64,000 bases of DNA from Cyclobacteriaceae bacterium (GTDB lineage: Bacteria; Bacteroidota; Bacteroidia; Cytophagales; Cyclobacteriaceae). The DNA lies in the NCBI GenBank assembly GCA_016787665.1, contig JAEUUC010000006.1, positions 285,479-349,478 on the forward strand, given 5' to 3'. The notes beneath the pieces are model-generated. The model searched no databases, was not told where the DNA came from, and was given only the letters and a program-made list of their open reading frames with translations. Below, piece after piece: positions 51,401 to 61,453 of this stretch. The translations under genes and the position numbers were made by a program. Each line of letters opens with the position of its first letter. Within the stretch, counting starts at the first letter, position 1.

Positions 51401-52279
51401 TCAGAGTACGTTGTTCAATTGCTCCTTGATTTTTTCCAACTCTTCTTTCATGGCTACAACTTCCTTTTGAATGGCCGCGTCATTGGCTTTTGATCCGATG
51501 GTATTGATCTCGCGTCCAATTTCCTGTGCCAGGAATCCCAATTTTTTACCGGTTGCCGCAGGCTGCGCCAGCAGATCGGCAAAATACTTCAGGTGAGTGG
51601 CCAGTCGCACACGCTCCTCATGGATATCCAGCTTCTCCACATAATACAGGATTTCCTGCTCCAGGCGGTTGGCGTCCCAGCCCTGATCCGTAAAAAAGGA
51701 TTTGGTGTTGGCCTGCAACCGGGCCCGTACGCGCTCAACACGTGCAGGATCAAGTGCAGCCACTGCGCCCAAACAGCTTTCGATTTTCTGAATATACTCG
51801 CTTAATTTCCCCCCCAGCACGCCCCCCTCGCGTATGCGAAATTGATCACATTGATCGGTCGCTTTGGAAACTGCAGACAAAGCCGCTTCCCATGTGGCTG
51901 CGTCTGGCTCGCTCGGGGTTTTTGAAACCGTTACATCCGGAGCGTTTAATGCAATCTGAAAGAGCGGATCATACGGAGCCAGCACCCGATCAGCCAGTTT
52001 CTTCAATTCAAGGTAATACCGCATGAACAAATCTTCGTTGTATACAAAGGAAGGTTCGGTTTGTGCAGGTCGCTCCAACTCCACGTTAACAGAGATCTTT
52101 CCCCGCTCCAATCGTTCGCTCAGCAGGTTGCGGATTTCGATTTCCTTGTCTTGAAAGGCCCTCGGGAGCCGGACACTTAAGTCGAGAAACTTGGAATTCA
52201 GGCTGCGGATTTCAGCCGTTAGCGTGGCCTCACCGGCCTGAACCGTGGCAAGGCCATAGCCCGTCATGGACTTAATCAT
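51401..52279 (-). CDS. YicC family endoribonuclease
   Basis: A 292-residue protein starting MIKSMTGYG, the hallmark of the YicC/YloC family, which includes a hexameric endoribonuclease acting on small RNAs. RSLNSKFLDLSVRLPRAFQDKEIEIRNLLSERLERGKI is the conserved N-terminal domain. The C-terminal DUF1732-type part has HLKYFADLLAQPAATGKKLGFLAQEIGREINTIGSKAND. It is 18 bases after the large propeller/barrel gene and may share its transcript. Confidence 0.95.
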   Translation of the reverse strand: MIKSMTGYGLATVQAGEATLTAEIRSLNSKFLDLSVRLPRAFQDKEIEIRNLLSERLERGKISVNVELERPAQTEPSFVYNEDLFMRYYLELKKLADRVLAPYDPLFQIALNAPDVTVSKTPSEPDAATWEAALSAVSKATDQCDQFRIREGGVLGGKLSEYIQKIESCLGAVAALDPARVERVRARLQANTKSFFTDQGWDANRLEQEILYYVEKLDIHEERVRLATHLKYFADLLAQPAATGKKLGFLAQEIGREINTIGSKANDAAIQKEVVAMKEELEKIKEQLNNVL

Positions 52280-52297
52280 GTTGTGAAGTAGAGCAGA

Positions 52298-55200
52298 TTA
52301 AAAATCAAAACCAAGTGACACCATGAACCGCGGGTCTTTCACCTGATAATTCTCCACCGGCCACGCCACGTCCAACTTCAGATAGTACCCCAACATCATG
52401 GATCGGAACCCAACACCATAACTATACAACCAGGGATTCAGGTAGTCTTTGATCTCAACCACAAAAGGTGATCCGGAGGTATCCTCCGGTACAATCCGGT
52501 TACGAACGCTGGTTCGCGTGTTGATCGGTACCGGGCCAGTCCAGCTTGAGCCAATGTCGTAGAAACCGATGAATTGCATGTTGCGAAAGAAATTGGAGGA
52601 AATCGGCCCACCCGACAAAGCCCTTATCAGCGGCAGGCGTAACTCGGCCGAAGCAATCGCCACACTGTTTCCATACAACGTGCCATAATCAAAACCGCGC
52701 AGGGTTGTCGCAAACTCAGCAAAAAGCAGGTTCTCGTTAAAGGTGGCAACCGGGCCCATCGGGTTGTTTTGACCTGCGGTGTTCAGCGTATTGCCAAACC
52801 AATTGTCGATACCGCCCAGAAGATATTTTTTGGGTGAGTTGCCGAAGAACGTGCCGGCATATCCTCTGACAGCAAATACTATTTCCTTGTAAATCTTCTG
52901 ATAATGGCGCACGTCAATAAACACCTGAGAAAAACTTTTCTGGTTATTCCCCAGCGCCTGATAGTTGATGGCCGAGATTTTTCCCCGTGTGCCTTCAATG
53001 ATGTTCATGCCCGTGGTGAGGGAGTTGTCGTAGACTGCTTCAACGCGAGCACCCGCATAAAACTGTTGCTGAGTGGGCAGAAATGTGGGCGGCCCAAACG
53101 AAGCAAATTGCGAACCTTGATCAGTAAAACGGGTGTAACCTAAAAAGGGTTTGAGTGATACTCGCGTGCGCACCGTTAGTGGCAGCGAAGCACCGAATTC
53201 AAGTTTTTGCCAGGCATACTTTTGCCTGCGTATATCATCCTGAGTGAGCATCTCCGTATCCCAAAACACAACCTTTCGATCGAACCGAACACTTAGATCA
53301 AGGCGATGCTTGATGTATTGGAATTCGCCAAACACATCCCCGCTTTTGAAATCAAAGGCCGTTTGAATGCCTCCAAAGATTTGAAAGTTTTCCAACATGT
53401 CGTTCATCTGGGTTTCCACCCGCATGCTGAAGCCCCGCAACTGGTCAACGACAAAGTTGGTCACCAGATTTTCATAGCTAAATCTCCCCTTGTAAGGGAA
53501 CGGACCCAGCACCCGGCCATTTTCCCGAGCCCGCATGTAGCGGGTGAGGAATGTTTCGGTGGGCTGAGGCTTTTTCACCACCTCGTCTTCAAACACAAAC
53601 TGATCGGGGCTTACGGCCTTCAATGTATCTTTTTTCACCGGCTTCAAGGTATCAGCCTTAGGGGCTGGTGGATCTTCAAAACGGTAATCGTCTGTATTGA
53701 TCTCACCGGGCGTGCGCTTGACGGTATCAGGGGCCACCGGCACAACCGCTGGCCGCGTTGTGGTGTCCTTTTTCTCACGCAATCGCTGGTTAATCAGATC
53801 CTTAACTGACATCTTTTGGTCAGGCTCTTTTTTTCTCTTTTCCGTAAGTACACGCGCCTGCTGAATTTCCTTTCTTCGGGTGGATGGCGTGAAAATCTGA
53901 CGGTCGAAATTAAAGTTGGAGTTCAGAAAAATGCTTTCGGTCAGATCCTTGTCCATTACCATAGCCAGCATGTTCGACTGAAAATTAAGGTCGTAGTCTT
54001 TGATGCTGGAGCTGAAGTTGGTGAGCTGGCTGTAAATGCCCGTCTCGGCATTATAGCGAAACAGATTGATGATGCCGCGTTGATCACTGAGGTAATAGAC
54101 ATTGTTGGCATCCTGCGCCCGGGGCGAAAAATCTTTGCTCAGTGTATTGGTTATGCGCTTGCCTACCGTGGTGCCCGAATCCAAGTTCAGCATGAACAGA
54201 TTATAGTTCTCGGTGATGTTCTGGTGACCGCGCACGGTATTAATCAGGGTATCGGTCGTTCGGTTCGAGCTGAAAACAATTGAGGAAGAGTTGGGAACGA
54301 ATGCCGGATCAAGGTCATCGAAAATGTCGTTGGTAAGCCTGCGGGTTCGGTCTCTGCGGCTGCTGAGCAGAAACAAATCATTCTGTCCGCCTACATCCGC
54401 GCTGATCACGGCTAACCGACCGTTGCTGTTGAAGTTAAGACTGCGGATGTTGCTGTATTGGCCGAGTTCGCGCGGAATTTTCGACCGTGTATTAAAATCA
54501 TACAGCCAAAAAACATAGTCGCCATTGCGAATCACAATTACACCCAGGGTATTCGCATCGGCCCAACTCAACAGCGGCACCCGGTAGTCGACATCGTGAT
54601 GAATCACCCGGTTGCCGCCCGAAAGAATCGTGGTTTCCTGATCATTCTCCAGTGACTTCACCTTTACCGTGAATCGCCCACGGTCGTTTTCCGCGTAAGC
54701 AATTTTACGCCCGTCCGGACTCAGTTTAACCGTGGTGTAAATGAGACTTGACCGGTGGCGGGGACTAAACTGCAACGAATCGGCCGGGGGCTGATAGGTT
54801 TGGCTCACCCGCTGTTCCATGGTGGAATAAAAATTTTCCCAATCGGCTATCAGTCTCTTGTACGGCACCCCCAGCGTAATGAGAATACTTTTTTGTTCAT
54901 TTCGAATAACGCGGGTGTAGTTCAGGATATTGGAAATACTGCTCTTACCATACTTTTCCACGATATAATTCCAAATCGATTGGCCCACCAAGGCGGCTTC
55001 GTTCCCGGTAGACTTTAATGCCCGGTTGGCCGACTTCTTCATCATCACCTGCCGCACATAGTCATCCATCTCAATACTCCAGCCATGAGCGATGTAGTGC
55101 GAGGCGCCATCGATAAACCATTCGGGAAGATTCAACAACACCGAGTTTTGGAACATGTCTTTGAGGCTGCCGCCAAACATCATCTCATTCACCATCAGGT

Positions 55201-55624
55201 CTGATACCTTCAGCAGCAACTCTTGTTTGAAATCGGTAAGTGTACCCGGATGCGCTACCTCTACATAGGGCTTAATAAAATTGGTTTCCCCATTGGCCGT
55301 AAATCGGTTATAGGTAAGTCCCATGTTGCTTTGCAGCAGGTCCGTGACGGAGTTGTACAAAAAGACCTTGGTTTTGAGGTACGGGGGATAGCCGATCAGG
55401 TCTGTGATTCGGTCAAACTCCGACTCTAAATACTGAACCGTTTCGCTGGCCACGCGGTATCGATCACCATAATAATAGACATCGAAATTCTCGGAACTGA
55501 TAAAATTCCAGTCAAAATCCTTGTACTGAATCCTGTTTTTACCAAACGTCTCGCGGGCCATTTGGGCCTGAGCCACCCCACTGATCAACAGACCGGACAG
55601 CAAAAAAATTACCCTCAAATGCAT
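52298..55624 (-). CDS. Large envelope protein: peptidase-MA-like N-terminus, TolB-like propeller, outer-membrane barrel
   Basis: From the ATG at 55624 the protein has 1108 residues with a signal peptide (LRVIFLLSGLLISGVAQAQ). Residues about 25-290 resemble a gluzincin-type domain (LNLPEWFIDGASHYIAHGW), but no HExxH is present, so it should be inactive. Residues about 295-600 hold PD40/TolB-like propeller repeats (LSPDGRKIAYAEN, PAFVPNSSSIVFSSN). A low-complexity linker rich in K, D and P follows. The final 400 residues look like a BamA/surface-antigen beta-barrel, ending VSLGFDF with a terminal Phe. Related proteins are widespread in Bacteroidota without known function. The FAD gene is eight bases upstream. 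Confidence 0.82.
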   Translation of the reverse strand: MHLRVIFLLSGLLISGVAQAQMARETFGKNRIQYKDFDWNFISSENFDVYYYGDRYRVASETVQYLESEFDRITDLIGYPPYLKTKVFLYNSVTDLLQSNMGLTYNRFTANGETNFIKPYVEVAHPGTLTDFKQELLLKVSDLMVNEMMFGGSLKDMFQNSVLLNLPEWFIDGASHYIAHGWSIEMDDYVRQVMMKKSANRALKSTGNEAALVGQSIWNYIVEKYGKSSISNILNYTRVIRNEQKSILITLGVPYKRLIADWENFYSTMEQRVSQTYQPPADSLQFSPRHRSSLIYTTVKLSPDGRKIAYAENDRGRFTVKVKSLENDQETTILSGGNRVIHHDVDYRVPLLSWADANTLGVIVIRNGDYVFWLYDFNTRSKIPRELGQYSNIRSLNFNSNGRLAVISADVGGQNDLFLLSSRRDRTRRLTNDIFDDLDPAFVPNSSSIVFSSNRTTDTLINTVRGHQNITENYNLFMLNLDSGTTVGKRITNTLSKDFSPRAQDANNVYYLSDQRGIINLFRYNAETGIYSQLTNFSSSIKDYDLNFQSNMLAMVMDKDLTESIFLNSNFNFDRQIFTPSTRRKEIQQARVLTEKRKKEPDQKMSVKDLINQRLREKKDTTTRPAVVPVAPDTVKRTPGEINTDDYRFEDPPAPKADTLKPVKKDTLKAVSPDQFVFEDEVVKKPQPTETFLTRYMRARENGRVLGPFPYKGRFSYENLVTNFVVDQLRGFSMRVETQMNDMLENFQIFGGIQTAFDFKSGDVFGEFQYIKHRLDLSVRFDRKVVFWDTEMLTQDDIRRQKYAWQKLEFGASLPLTVRTRVSLKPFLGYTRFTDQGSQFASFGPPTFLPTQQQFYAGARVEAVYDNSLTTGMNIIEGTRGKISAINYQALGNNQKSFSQVFIDVRHYQKIYKEIVFAVRGYAGTFFGNSPKKYLLGGIDNWFGNTLNTAGQNNPMGPVATFNENLLFAEFATTLRGFDYGTLYGNSVAIASAELRLPLIRALSGGPISSNFFRNMQFIGFYDIGSSWTGPVPINTRTSVRNRIVPEDTSGSPFVVEIKDYLNPWLYSYGVGFRSMMLGYYLKLDVAWPVENYQVKDPRFMVSLGFDF

Positions 55625-55632
55625 ACGTGCCC

Positions 55633-56679
55633 TCACTCGAACTTCGAATATAACGCTTTGAACCGATTGATATTGACCAAATCCTCGATTTGGCCCGAGC
55701 CTTCGAGGAAAAGAGCCATCTGTCGCCCAAAATAAGGAGCCAGTGACACACCCTTGGTGCCCAAGCCGTTGAAAATCAACAGACGTGAATGCCTCGGGTG
55801 AGCACCCAGCAAAGGACGCCTGTCGGGCGAAGCCGGGCGTAACCCCCACTGCTGGTCAATTACGTCAAACGGAATTTTGATGAAACTCTTCAATTTTTCC
55901 TCCAATTCGTGGCGGCCCTCAGCCGTTATGCCAGGCACCCATTTGGTAGGCTGATACGTAGCCCCGATCTTATACAACGGATCGGCCGGTACGGCATAAA
56001 CAGCGCGGTTGTAGATCAGGTTCGGCCGTTCGGCAAATTTAACCGTTAAGGTTTCGCCCTTCAGGGGTCGTACCGGTAAAAAAGACAACACAGGCGGTAA
56101 CGCACAACCAGTGCAAAAAATTACACGCTTAGCACGAATGTTCTTCCACTGAACACCTTCATCCATCGGCTGCACGTCATCGACAAAATCCTCAACGAAA
56201 CTTTCGCGCGCCCCGAACCACTCGCGTGTACCCCGTACAAATCGATTGACATCCACATACCCACAGGATTTCAAAATCATTCCTCCGTAGGGATCGTAAA
56301 CCTGCCCATCAAATGTGCTTGTCGATGAGACGCGCTCCAGATAGGGCTGCCACTCGGGCCCGGCTGACATCCACTGATTTTGTTCTTCTATCGACAAGAA
56401 AGGACGATAGATCGGCTGAGGGTGAAAAAACGTAGCACCAATGGTTCGTTCTGCTCGCTGATAAAACTCAAATGTATACGGGAACAACTCATCCGCCCGC
56501 CATGTTTTGGACAATAACTTGCCGGTCACCGGGTTGAACAGTCCCGCGGCTACAGATGAACTTTGGTTCCGGGCCGGTTGATCAACCACCAATACGGACC
56601 GCCCGGCCCAGGCCAAATGAAGCGCCAATGAGCTGCCGGCAAGCCCCTGCCCCACCACCATGTAATCGTATTCCTTCAC
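55633..56679 (-). CDS. FAD-dependent oxidoreductase (DAO family)
   Basis: A 348-residue flavoprotein with an N-terminal dinucleotide-binding motif (DYMVVGQGLAGSSLALHLAWAG) and a second strand VLVVDQP. The DAO-type substrate domain has YAVPADPLYKIGATYQPTKW, and the C-terminal FAD-contact region has GLRPASPDRRPLLG and FNGLGTKGVSLAPYFG. The GTG at 56679 gives MKEYDYMVVGQG; a TTG six codons earlier is possible. The substrate is not predictable. It is eight bases from the barrel protein gene. Confidence 0.85.
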   Translation of the reverse strand: MKEYDYMVVGQGLAGSSLALHLAWAGRSVLVVDQPARNQSSSVAAGLFNPVTGKLLSKTWRADELFPYTFEFYQRAERTIGATFFHPQPIYRPFLSIEEQNQWMSAGPEWQPYLERVSSTSTFDGQVYDPYGGMILKSCGYVDVNRFVRGTREWFGARESFVEDFVDDVQPMDEGVQWKNIRAKRVIFCTGCALPPVLSFLPVRPLKGETLTVKFAERPNLIYNRAVYAVPADPLYKIGATYQPTKWVPGITAEGRHELEEKLKSFIKIPFDVIDQQWGLRPASPDRRPLLGAHPRHSRLLIFNGLGTKGVSLAPYFGRQMALFLEGSGQIEDLVNINRFKALYSKFE

Positions 56680-56705
56680 CGCATAAAAATAGGTCAATTA
56701 AGCAC

Positions 56706-56713
56706 TATGTTTG
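56706..56713 (+). promoter_or_regulatory. Predicted -7 promoter element of the MBL-pssA-porUV unit
   Basis: TATGTTTG matches TAnnTTTG exactly and ends six bases before the ATG at 56720. It implies an almost leaderless transcript and argues against an in-frame TTG at 56711. Confidence 0.5.
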
Positions 56714-56719
56714 CGGTCG

Positions 56720-57361
56720 ATGGAGATTTGGTCATTTACGTTTAATCCGTTTGCCGAAAACACGTATGTGATTTGGGATGAAACGCGCGAGGCGGCCGTG
56801 GTCGACCCAGGATGCTACACTCCGGAGGAACGGGCTGAGTTGACCGATTTCATTGCCGAAAAAAAGCTCGATGTGAAATTATTGCTCAATACCCACGCCC
56901 ACATCGATCATGTGTTGGGGAACGCATTCATCAAAAAAAAATTCGGGGTTGCTTTGTGGCTGCATCGGCTGGAAGCACCTGTTCTGAAATCGGCCGAAGT
57001 CTTTGCCGGGGTGTATGGAATTCCTGCGTTCGAGTCGAGCACAGCTGACTATGAAATAAAAGAGAACGAATCTATCCGATTCGGCAACACAGCACTTGAA
57101 GTCCTCTTTGTGCCCGGCCACTCTCCTGGCCATGTTGCGTTTTACAATCGAACAACCGGAATCCTGTTGGCCGGGGATGTGCTTTTCAACCGAAGCATCG
57201 GCCGAACTGATCTGCCCGGTGGCGATTATGATACCCTAATGAAGAGCATCCGTAAAAAGCTTTATGTACTTCCTGACGCCACACAGGTTTACCCCGGACA
57301 CGGACCAGCCACCACAATTGGCGAAGAAAAATTGTACAACCCCTTCTGCGCTGTTGAATGA
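56720..57361 (+). CDS. MBL-fold metallohydrolase (glyoxalase II-like)
   Basis: A 213-residue metallo-beta-lactamase-fold enzyme. The metal motif is NTHAHIDHVLGN, with further ligand regions at FVPGHSPGHV (His), LLAGDVLFNRSIGRTDLPGGD (Asp) and VYPGHGPAT (His). This is the glyoxalase II/YcbL-type arrangement, so thioester hydrolysis is likely. The start follows the -7 element by six bases. It overlaps pssA by four bases. Confidence 0.92.
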   Translation: MEIWSFTFNPFAENTYVIWDETREAAVVDPGCYTPEERAELTDFIAEKKLDVKLLLNTHAHIDHVLGNAFIKKKFGVALWLHRLEAPVLKSAEVFAGVYGIPAFESSTADYEIKENESIRFGNTALEVLFVPGHSPGHVAFYNRTTGILLAGDVLFNRSIGRTDLPGGDYDTLMKSIRKKLYVLPDATQVYPGHGPATTIGEEKLYNPFCAVE

Positions 57362-58041
57362 AAGTGTTTCGTCATCTGCCTAATGCCCTGACAGCCGGAA
57401 ATTTGGTGTGTGGTGTTTATGGTATTCTGCACGCAGCTGACTGGGCACTTTTAGTCCCCGCCTACTGCGTATGGGCGGCTTGCGTGTTCGATTTTTTTGA
57501 TGGCTTCAGCGCACGAGCGCTGCACGTATCATCCCCCATCGGCAAGGAGCTCGACTCACTGGCGGATGTCGTCAGTTTTGGTGTGCTTCCGGGGCTCACG
57601 CTCTTCTACACCATGCAGCAGGCTGGTCTTGATATTTTTGCGTATTCGGCACTCATCGTACCCGTGGCCTCGGCCTTTCGTTTAGCGAAATTTAACGTTG
57701 ATACCCGGCAGGCCGAGGTTTTTATAGGGTTGCCAACGCCAGCCAACGCCCTGCTTCTTACTGCGCTGCCCGCAATTGAGCCGCTGGTTAACCTTCGCGG
57801 GGCAACCGGCTTTGTTTGGGTCGGCATCGCAGCAATATCTTCCTGGTTGCTGGTTTCTCCCATTCGACTGTTTGCCTTAAAGTTCAAAACATTCGCGTGG
57901 AAGGGCAACGAAATAAAGTTTACCTTTTTGCTGCTAGCCGTATGCTTAATTGCCTTTGGGGGCGTTATAGCCCTGCCCGTCACCATTGTCATGTATATTT
58001 GTATGTCCGTGGTGAGCGGTTGGCTGGGTAAAGAAAGTTAA
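57358..58041 (+). CDS. pssA: CDP-diacylglycerol-serine O-phosphatidyltransferase
   Basis: A 227-residue membrane enzyme that makes phosphatidylserine, the precursor of phosphatidylethanolamine. The CDP-alcohol phosphotransferase motif spans DFFDGFSARALHVSSPIGKE followed by LDSLAD, matching D-x2-DG-x2-AR-x8-G-x3-D-x3-D. About seven hydrophobic segments are present. The N-terminal HLPNALTAGNLVCGVYGI is typical of the type II enzyme. It overlaps the MBL gene by four bases and precedes porU by three. Confidence 0.95.
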   Translation: MKVFRHLPNALTAGNLVCGVYGILHAADWALLVPAYCVWAACVFDFFDGFSARALHVSSPIGKELDSLADVVSFGVLPGLTLFYTMQQAGLDIFAYSALIVPVASAFRLAKFNVDTRQAEVFIGLPTPANALLLTALPAIEPLVNLRGATGFVWVGIAAISSWLLVSPIRLFALKFKTFAWKGNEIKFTFLLLAVCLIAFGGVIALPVTIVMYICMSVVSGWLGKES

Positions 58042-58044
58042 CAC

Positions 58045-61000
58045 GTGATTTGGCGTTGGATTTTTAGTGGCGCAGTATGTGCAGCCATGGCCGTAGTGGC
58101 CCCGGCCCAACCTTCCGTTTTACAAACCGGCAATTGGTTCCAATTCTCCGTTAAGTCGGATGGTATTTACAAGATTGACTACAACCTGCTTCGCCAGGCG
58201 GGCCTCAATCCGGACCAAATTGACCCGCGAAACCTTCAGTTGTTTACAGGCTCGCACGGCATGTTGCCCCAGCTCAACAGTTCACCGCGCCTGGCCGATC
58301 TTCAAGAGCTGGCCATTGAAGTTGTCGGGGAAGGGGACGGGCGGTTTGACCGAAACGACTTCATTCTTTTTTACGCTAATGGCCCCGACCGCTTTGAGTA
58401 CCGAACAAGCAAGTCGCTCTTTTTCTATGAAAACAATTTGTATGACGATAAAAACTTTTACTACCTGAGCATTCGCTCCCAAGCGGGAAAGCGCGTAACG
58501 CAGCAGCCATCAGAGCCGGGCACTCATCCAATCATACGCGAATTTGAAGACTTCGGATTTTACGAAACAGAACGCTACAACGAGTTAAAATCAGGCCGCC
58601 AGTGGTTTGGTGAGCAGTTTGACGCGCGCCTGGACGCCACGATACAGTTTGATGTACCCGGAATTGTGGGAGGCAGCTCATTAAAATTCGTCTCGCATGT
58701 GATGGGTCAATCATTTGCTAACGCCAACTTCAAGGTATTTTTTAATAATGTTCAGGTAGCCGACCAACCTGTTCTGCCCATTCCCAACACCCAATATGGA
58801 GTAAAGGGAAGCCTTCGGGCCGATACGATCACGTTCTCATCAGCCTTGGTGGGGGCATCGGGCCAAACCAATCAGTTGATCCGCTATGAGTTTGTCAAAG
58901 CTGCGTCTCTCCGATCAGTCGGCTACCTCAACTACTTCATGTTTACGTGTAAGCGAGCTCTGGCGCTTTATGGAAAGCAAACCCGCTTTTCCAGTGAAGC
59001 TTCACTGACCAATGCCATAACCACATTCGAGGTATCATCGCTTTCGGCTGAGAGTCGCATATGGGATATCTCCGACCGGCTCAACCCAAAAAGCCAGAGT
59101 TTTTTGCTTCAATCGGGCAAAGGTGTGTTTTCCACGGCCACCACTTCCCTGAAAAGTTTTATGGTGTTCAATTCAGCGGCTGTCGACCCGGCCACGTTCG
59201 AAAAGAAAATCAACAATCAGAACCTGCGCGAAGGCCCACCCGTTAGTCTCATTATCATTACTGCACCCGACTTGCAATCGGAGGCGCAAAGGCTTGCCAC
59301 GCACCGGAATCAACAAGGTATTTCCAGTTGGGTCGTAACCACAAATCAAATCTACCATGAGTTCTCGGGCGGCAAGCAGGATGTAGTGGCAATCCGTGAT
59401 TTTATTCGCCATCAATACTTGCGTAGCGGGCAACTCAAAAATGTATTGTTGCTTGGACGTGGTTCATATGATTATAAGAATCGGATCGCCAACAACACCA
59501 ACCTCGTGCCGTTGTACATGTCGCGAAATTCGCTGAGCCCGCTTGAAACCTATTCTTCGGATGATTTTTTTGGGTTTCTCGAGTCGAATGAAGGAGAATG
59601 GCGTGAAAGCCCTGCCCAGAATCACACGCTTGATATAGGGATTGGCCGGATACCGGCAAAAACAATTGATGAAGCTGCCATTGTTGTGACCAAACTCATT
59701 GAGTACGACACTCATCCCAAGCGCCTGGGGCCATGGCATAAGCAAATTTTATTCGTGGCCGATGATGGTGACTTTAATATTCACCATACCCAATCCAACG
59801 ATCTGGCCAGGAACAACTTCGAACTACCCCGACCCGAGTTTGATGTAACCCGCATTTGGGTCGATAATTTTGAACAGCCGGAGCGCCCCAGTGGGCAAAT
59901 CAGCCCCGCCACCTACGAAGCACTCGACCAGCGCATCGAAAAGGGAGCGTTGATCGTCAACTTTACCGGGCATGGATCAGAGCAAATCTGGATGCAGGAA
60001 CGGGCATTGGACGAAAACATGATTGTAAACTGGCGTAACCGGCCGTATTATCCCTTGTTTGTTACAGCCACTTGCGAATTCGGTCGCCACGATGACCCGC
60101 AGCAAATCTCCAGTGGAGAAAAAACACTGCTGAAAAAAAACGGTGGCACGATCGGCCTGGTTACCACAGCACGTCCTGTAAACGCGAGCACCAACTTTAC
60201 CCTTAACCAGGCTTTTTATAATGCGTTGTTTAATCAGCCGGGTGGCGTCTATCGCGACCTGGGTGCCATTTTCCGGGAGACCAAAAACAATAGTCAAAGT
60301 GGTGTAGCCAATCGAAATTTTTCCTTGTTAGGTGATCCGTCTATGTTTTTGGCATTGCCGCGCCAAAGCATCAGCATCACATCCCTGCAAACGGGCAGTG
60401 GCTCCGATACCCTTAAAGGCAAGTCCCGCGTGCTGTTGTCAGGCGAGATCCACATCGGCAACCAACCCGACCCCAGCTTCAACGGTGAAATCACGGTAAC
60501 GTTATTTGATGTACTGGCCAATCGCCAAACGCGGGGTGATGAAAACGCGCCTTTCGCGTACAACGAATACGACCAACTCCTGTTTAAAGGAAAAGCATCC
60601 GTTCTGAATGGTGCTTTTGAAGCCGAATTTATTCTGCCTGTCACGGTGCCGGTCACCCTTTCGAAGAACAAACTAAGCATTTTCGCTTCTGCCACCGATG
60701 GGCGTGAAGCAGCCGCGGCTACAATCAATGTGCCGGTTGGTGGCACAGAGCCTGGTGCGCCCGCTGATACCAAAGCACCGGATCTGGAACTCTTCGTTGG
60801 CGACACCACCTTTCTCCCGGGCAACCTGGTTGGTCCGAACACAATTTTGATTGCACGCCTCCATGATAAGAGTGGCATCAATTTGTCATCGCGCGATACC
60901 CGCTACAATCTGATAGCCACGCTGGATGGCGAAAAGTCATTTATACTCAATGACTACTACCAGGCCGATCTGAATTCGTTCGAATCGGGAAGTATTTCAT

Positions 61001-61425
61001 TCCCGTTGAAAAATCTTGCAGCTGGACGGCATGTCATTTCACTCTCAGCTGCTGACACCTACTTAAACGTTGCGATAGCACAGATCGAGTTCACGGTCTC
61101 GGAAAATGAATCCATTGTCATCGGTGAGTTTGGCAACTATCCAAACCCATTCACCGATGAAACAGCATTCCTATTCAATCATACCCGACAGGGCGAAGAT
61201 CTGGAAGCACAGCTAAGAATTTACAACCTGATGGGGCAGCCCGTGGCCGAACAACAGTTTTCGGTTACCCAAAGTGCATACCGGGTATTACTCACCACTT
61301 GGGATGGACAAACCCCGGACGGCACAAAAATTCCCAACGGGGTATACATCGCCCGCCTTGTAGTTCGTTGTTTATCAGATGGTTCGAAAAATGAGGCCGT
61401 CACCAAGCTTTTTGTATTGAAATAG
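58045..61425 (+). CDS. porU: Type IX secretion system sortase PorU (C25 peptidase family)
   Basis: PorU is the cell-surface sortase that cleaves the C-terminal sorting domain of T9SS cargo and attaches the cargo to the surface lipopolysaccharide. The 1126-residue protein starts with GTG, with a signal peptide (IWRWIFSGAVCAAMAVVAPA). The gingipain-type C25 domain has His643 (NFTGHGSEQIW) and Cys677 (FVTATCEFGRHDD). Beta domains follow. The C-terminal region (GNYPNPFTDETAFLFN and IPNGVYIARLVV) is a sorting-type/FlgD-like domain, retained in PorU. Length is close to the P. gingivalis protein. It is followed by porV. Confidence 0.95.
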   Translation: MIWRWIFSGAVCAAMAVVAPAQPSVLQTGNWFQFSVKSDGIYKIDYNLLRQAGLNPDQIDPRNLQLFTGSHGMLPQLNSSPRLADLQELAIEVVGEGDGRFDRNDFILFYANGPDRFEYRTSKSLFFYENNLYDDKNFYYLSIRSQAGKRVTQQPSEPGTHPIIREFEDFGFYETERYNELKSGRQWFGEQFDARLDATIQFDVPGIVGGSSLKFVSHVMGQSFANANFKVFFNNVQVADQPVLPIPNTQYGVKGSLRADTITFSSALVGASGQTNQLIRYEFVKAASLRSVGYLNYFMFTCKRALALYGKQTRFSSEASLTNAITTFEVSSLSAESRIWDISDRLNPKSQSFLLQSGKGVFSTATTSLKSFMVFNSAAVDPATFEKKINNQNLREGPPVSLIIITAPDLQSEAQRLATHRNQQGISSWVVTTNQIYHEFSGGKQDVVAIRDFIRHQYLRSGQLKNVLLLGRGSYDYKNRIANNTNLVPLYMSRNSLSPLETYSSDDFFGFLESNEGEWRESPAQNHTLDIGIGRIPAKTIDEAAIVVTKLIEYDTHPKRLGPWHKQILFVADDGDFNIHHTQSNDLARNNFELPRPEFDVTRIWVDNFEQPERPSGQISPATYEALDQRIEKGALIVNFTGHGSEQIWMQERALDENMIVNWRNRPYYPLFVTATCEFGRHDDPQQISSGEKTLLKKNGGTIGLVTTARPVNASTNFTLNQAFYNALFNQPGGVYRDLGAIFRETKNNSQSGVANRNFSLLGDPSMFLALPRQSISITSLQTGSGSDTLKGKSRVLLSGEIHIGNQPDPSFNGEITVTLFDVLANRQTRGDENAPFAYNEYDQLLFKGKASVLNGAFEAEFILPVTVPVTLSKNKLSIFASATDGREAAAATINVPVGGTEPGAPADTKAPDLELFVGDTTFLPGNLVGPNTILIARLHDKSGINLSSRDTRYNLIATLDGEKSFILNDYYQADLNSFESGSISFPLKNLAAGRHVISLSAADTYLNVAIAQIEFTVSENESIVIGEFGNYPNPFTDETAFLFNHTRQGEDLEAQLRIYNLMGQPVAEQQFSVTQSAYRVLLTTWDGQTPDGTKIPNGVYIARLVVRCLSDGSKNEAVTKLFVLK

Positions 61426-61453
61426 CTATCTTTACTCCCCTTATTCCCTGATT

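Noticed and set aside
60294..60881. Open frame of 195 codons opposite porU
   Set aside because: It is a shadow of porU codon use. No start context or motif supports it.
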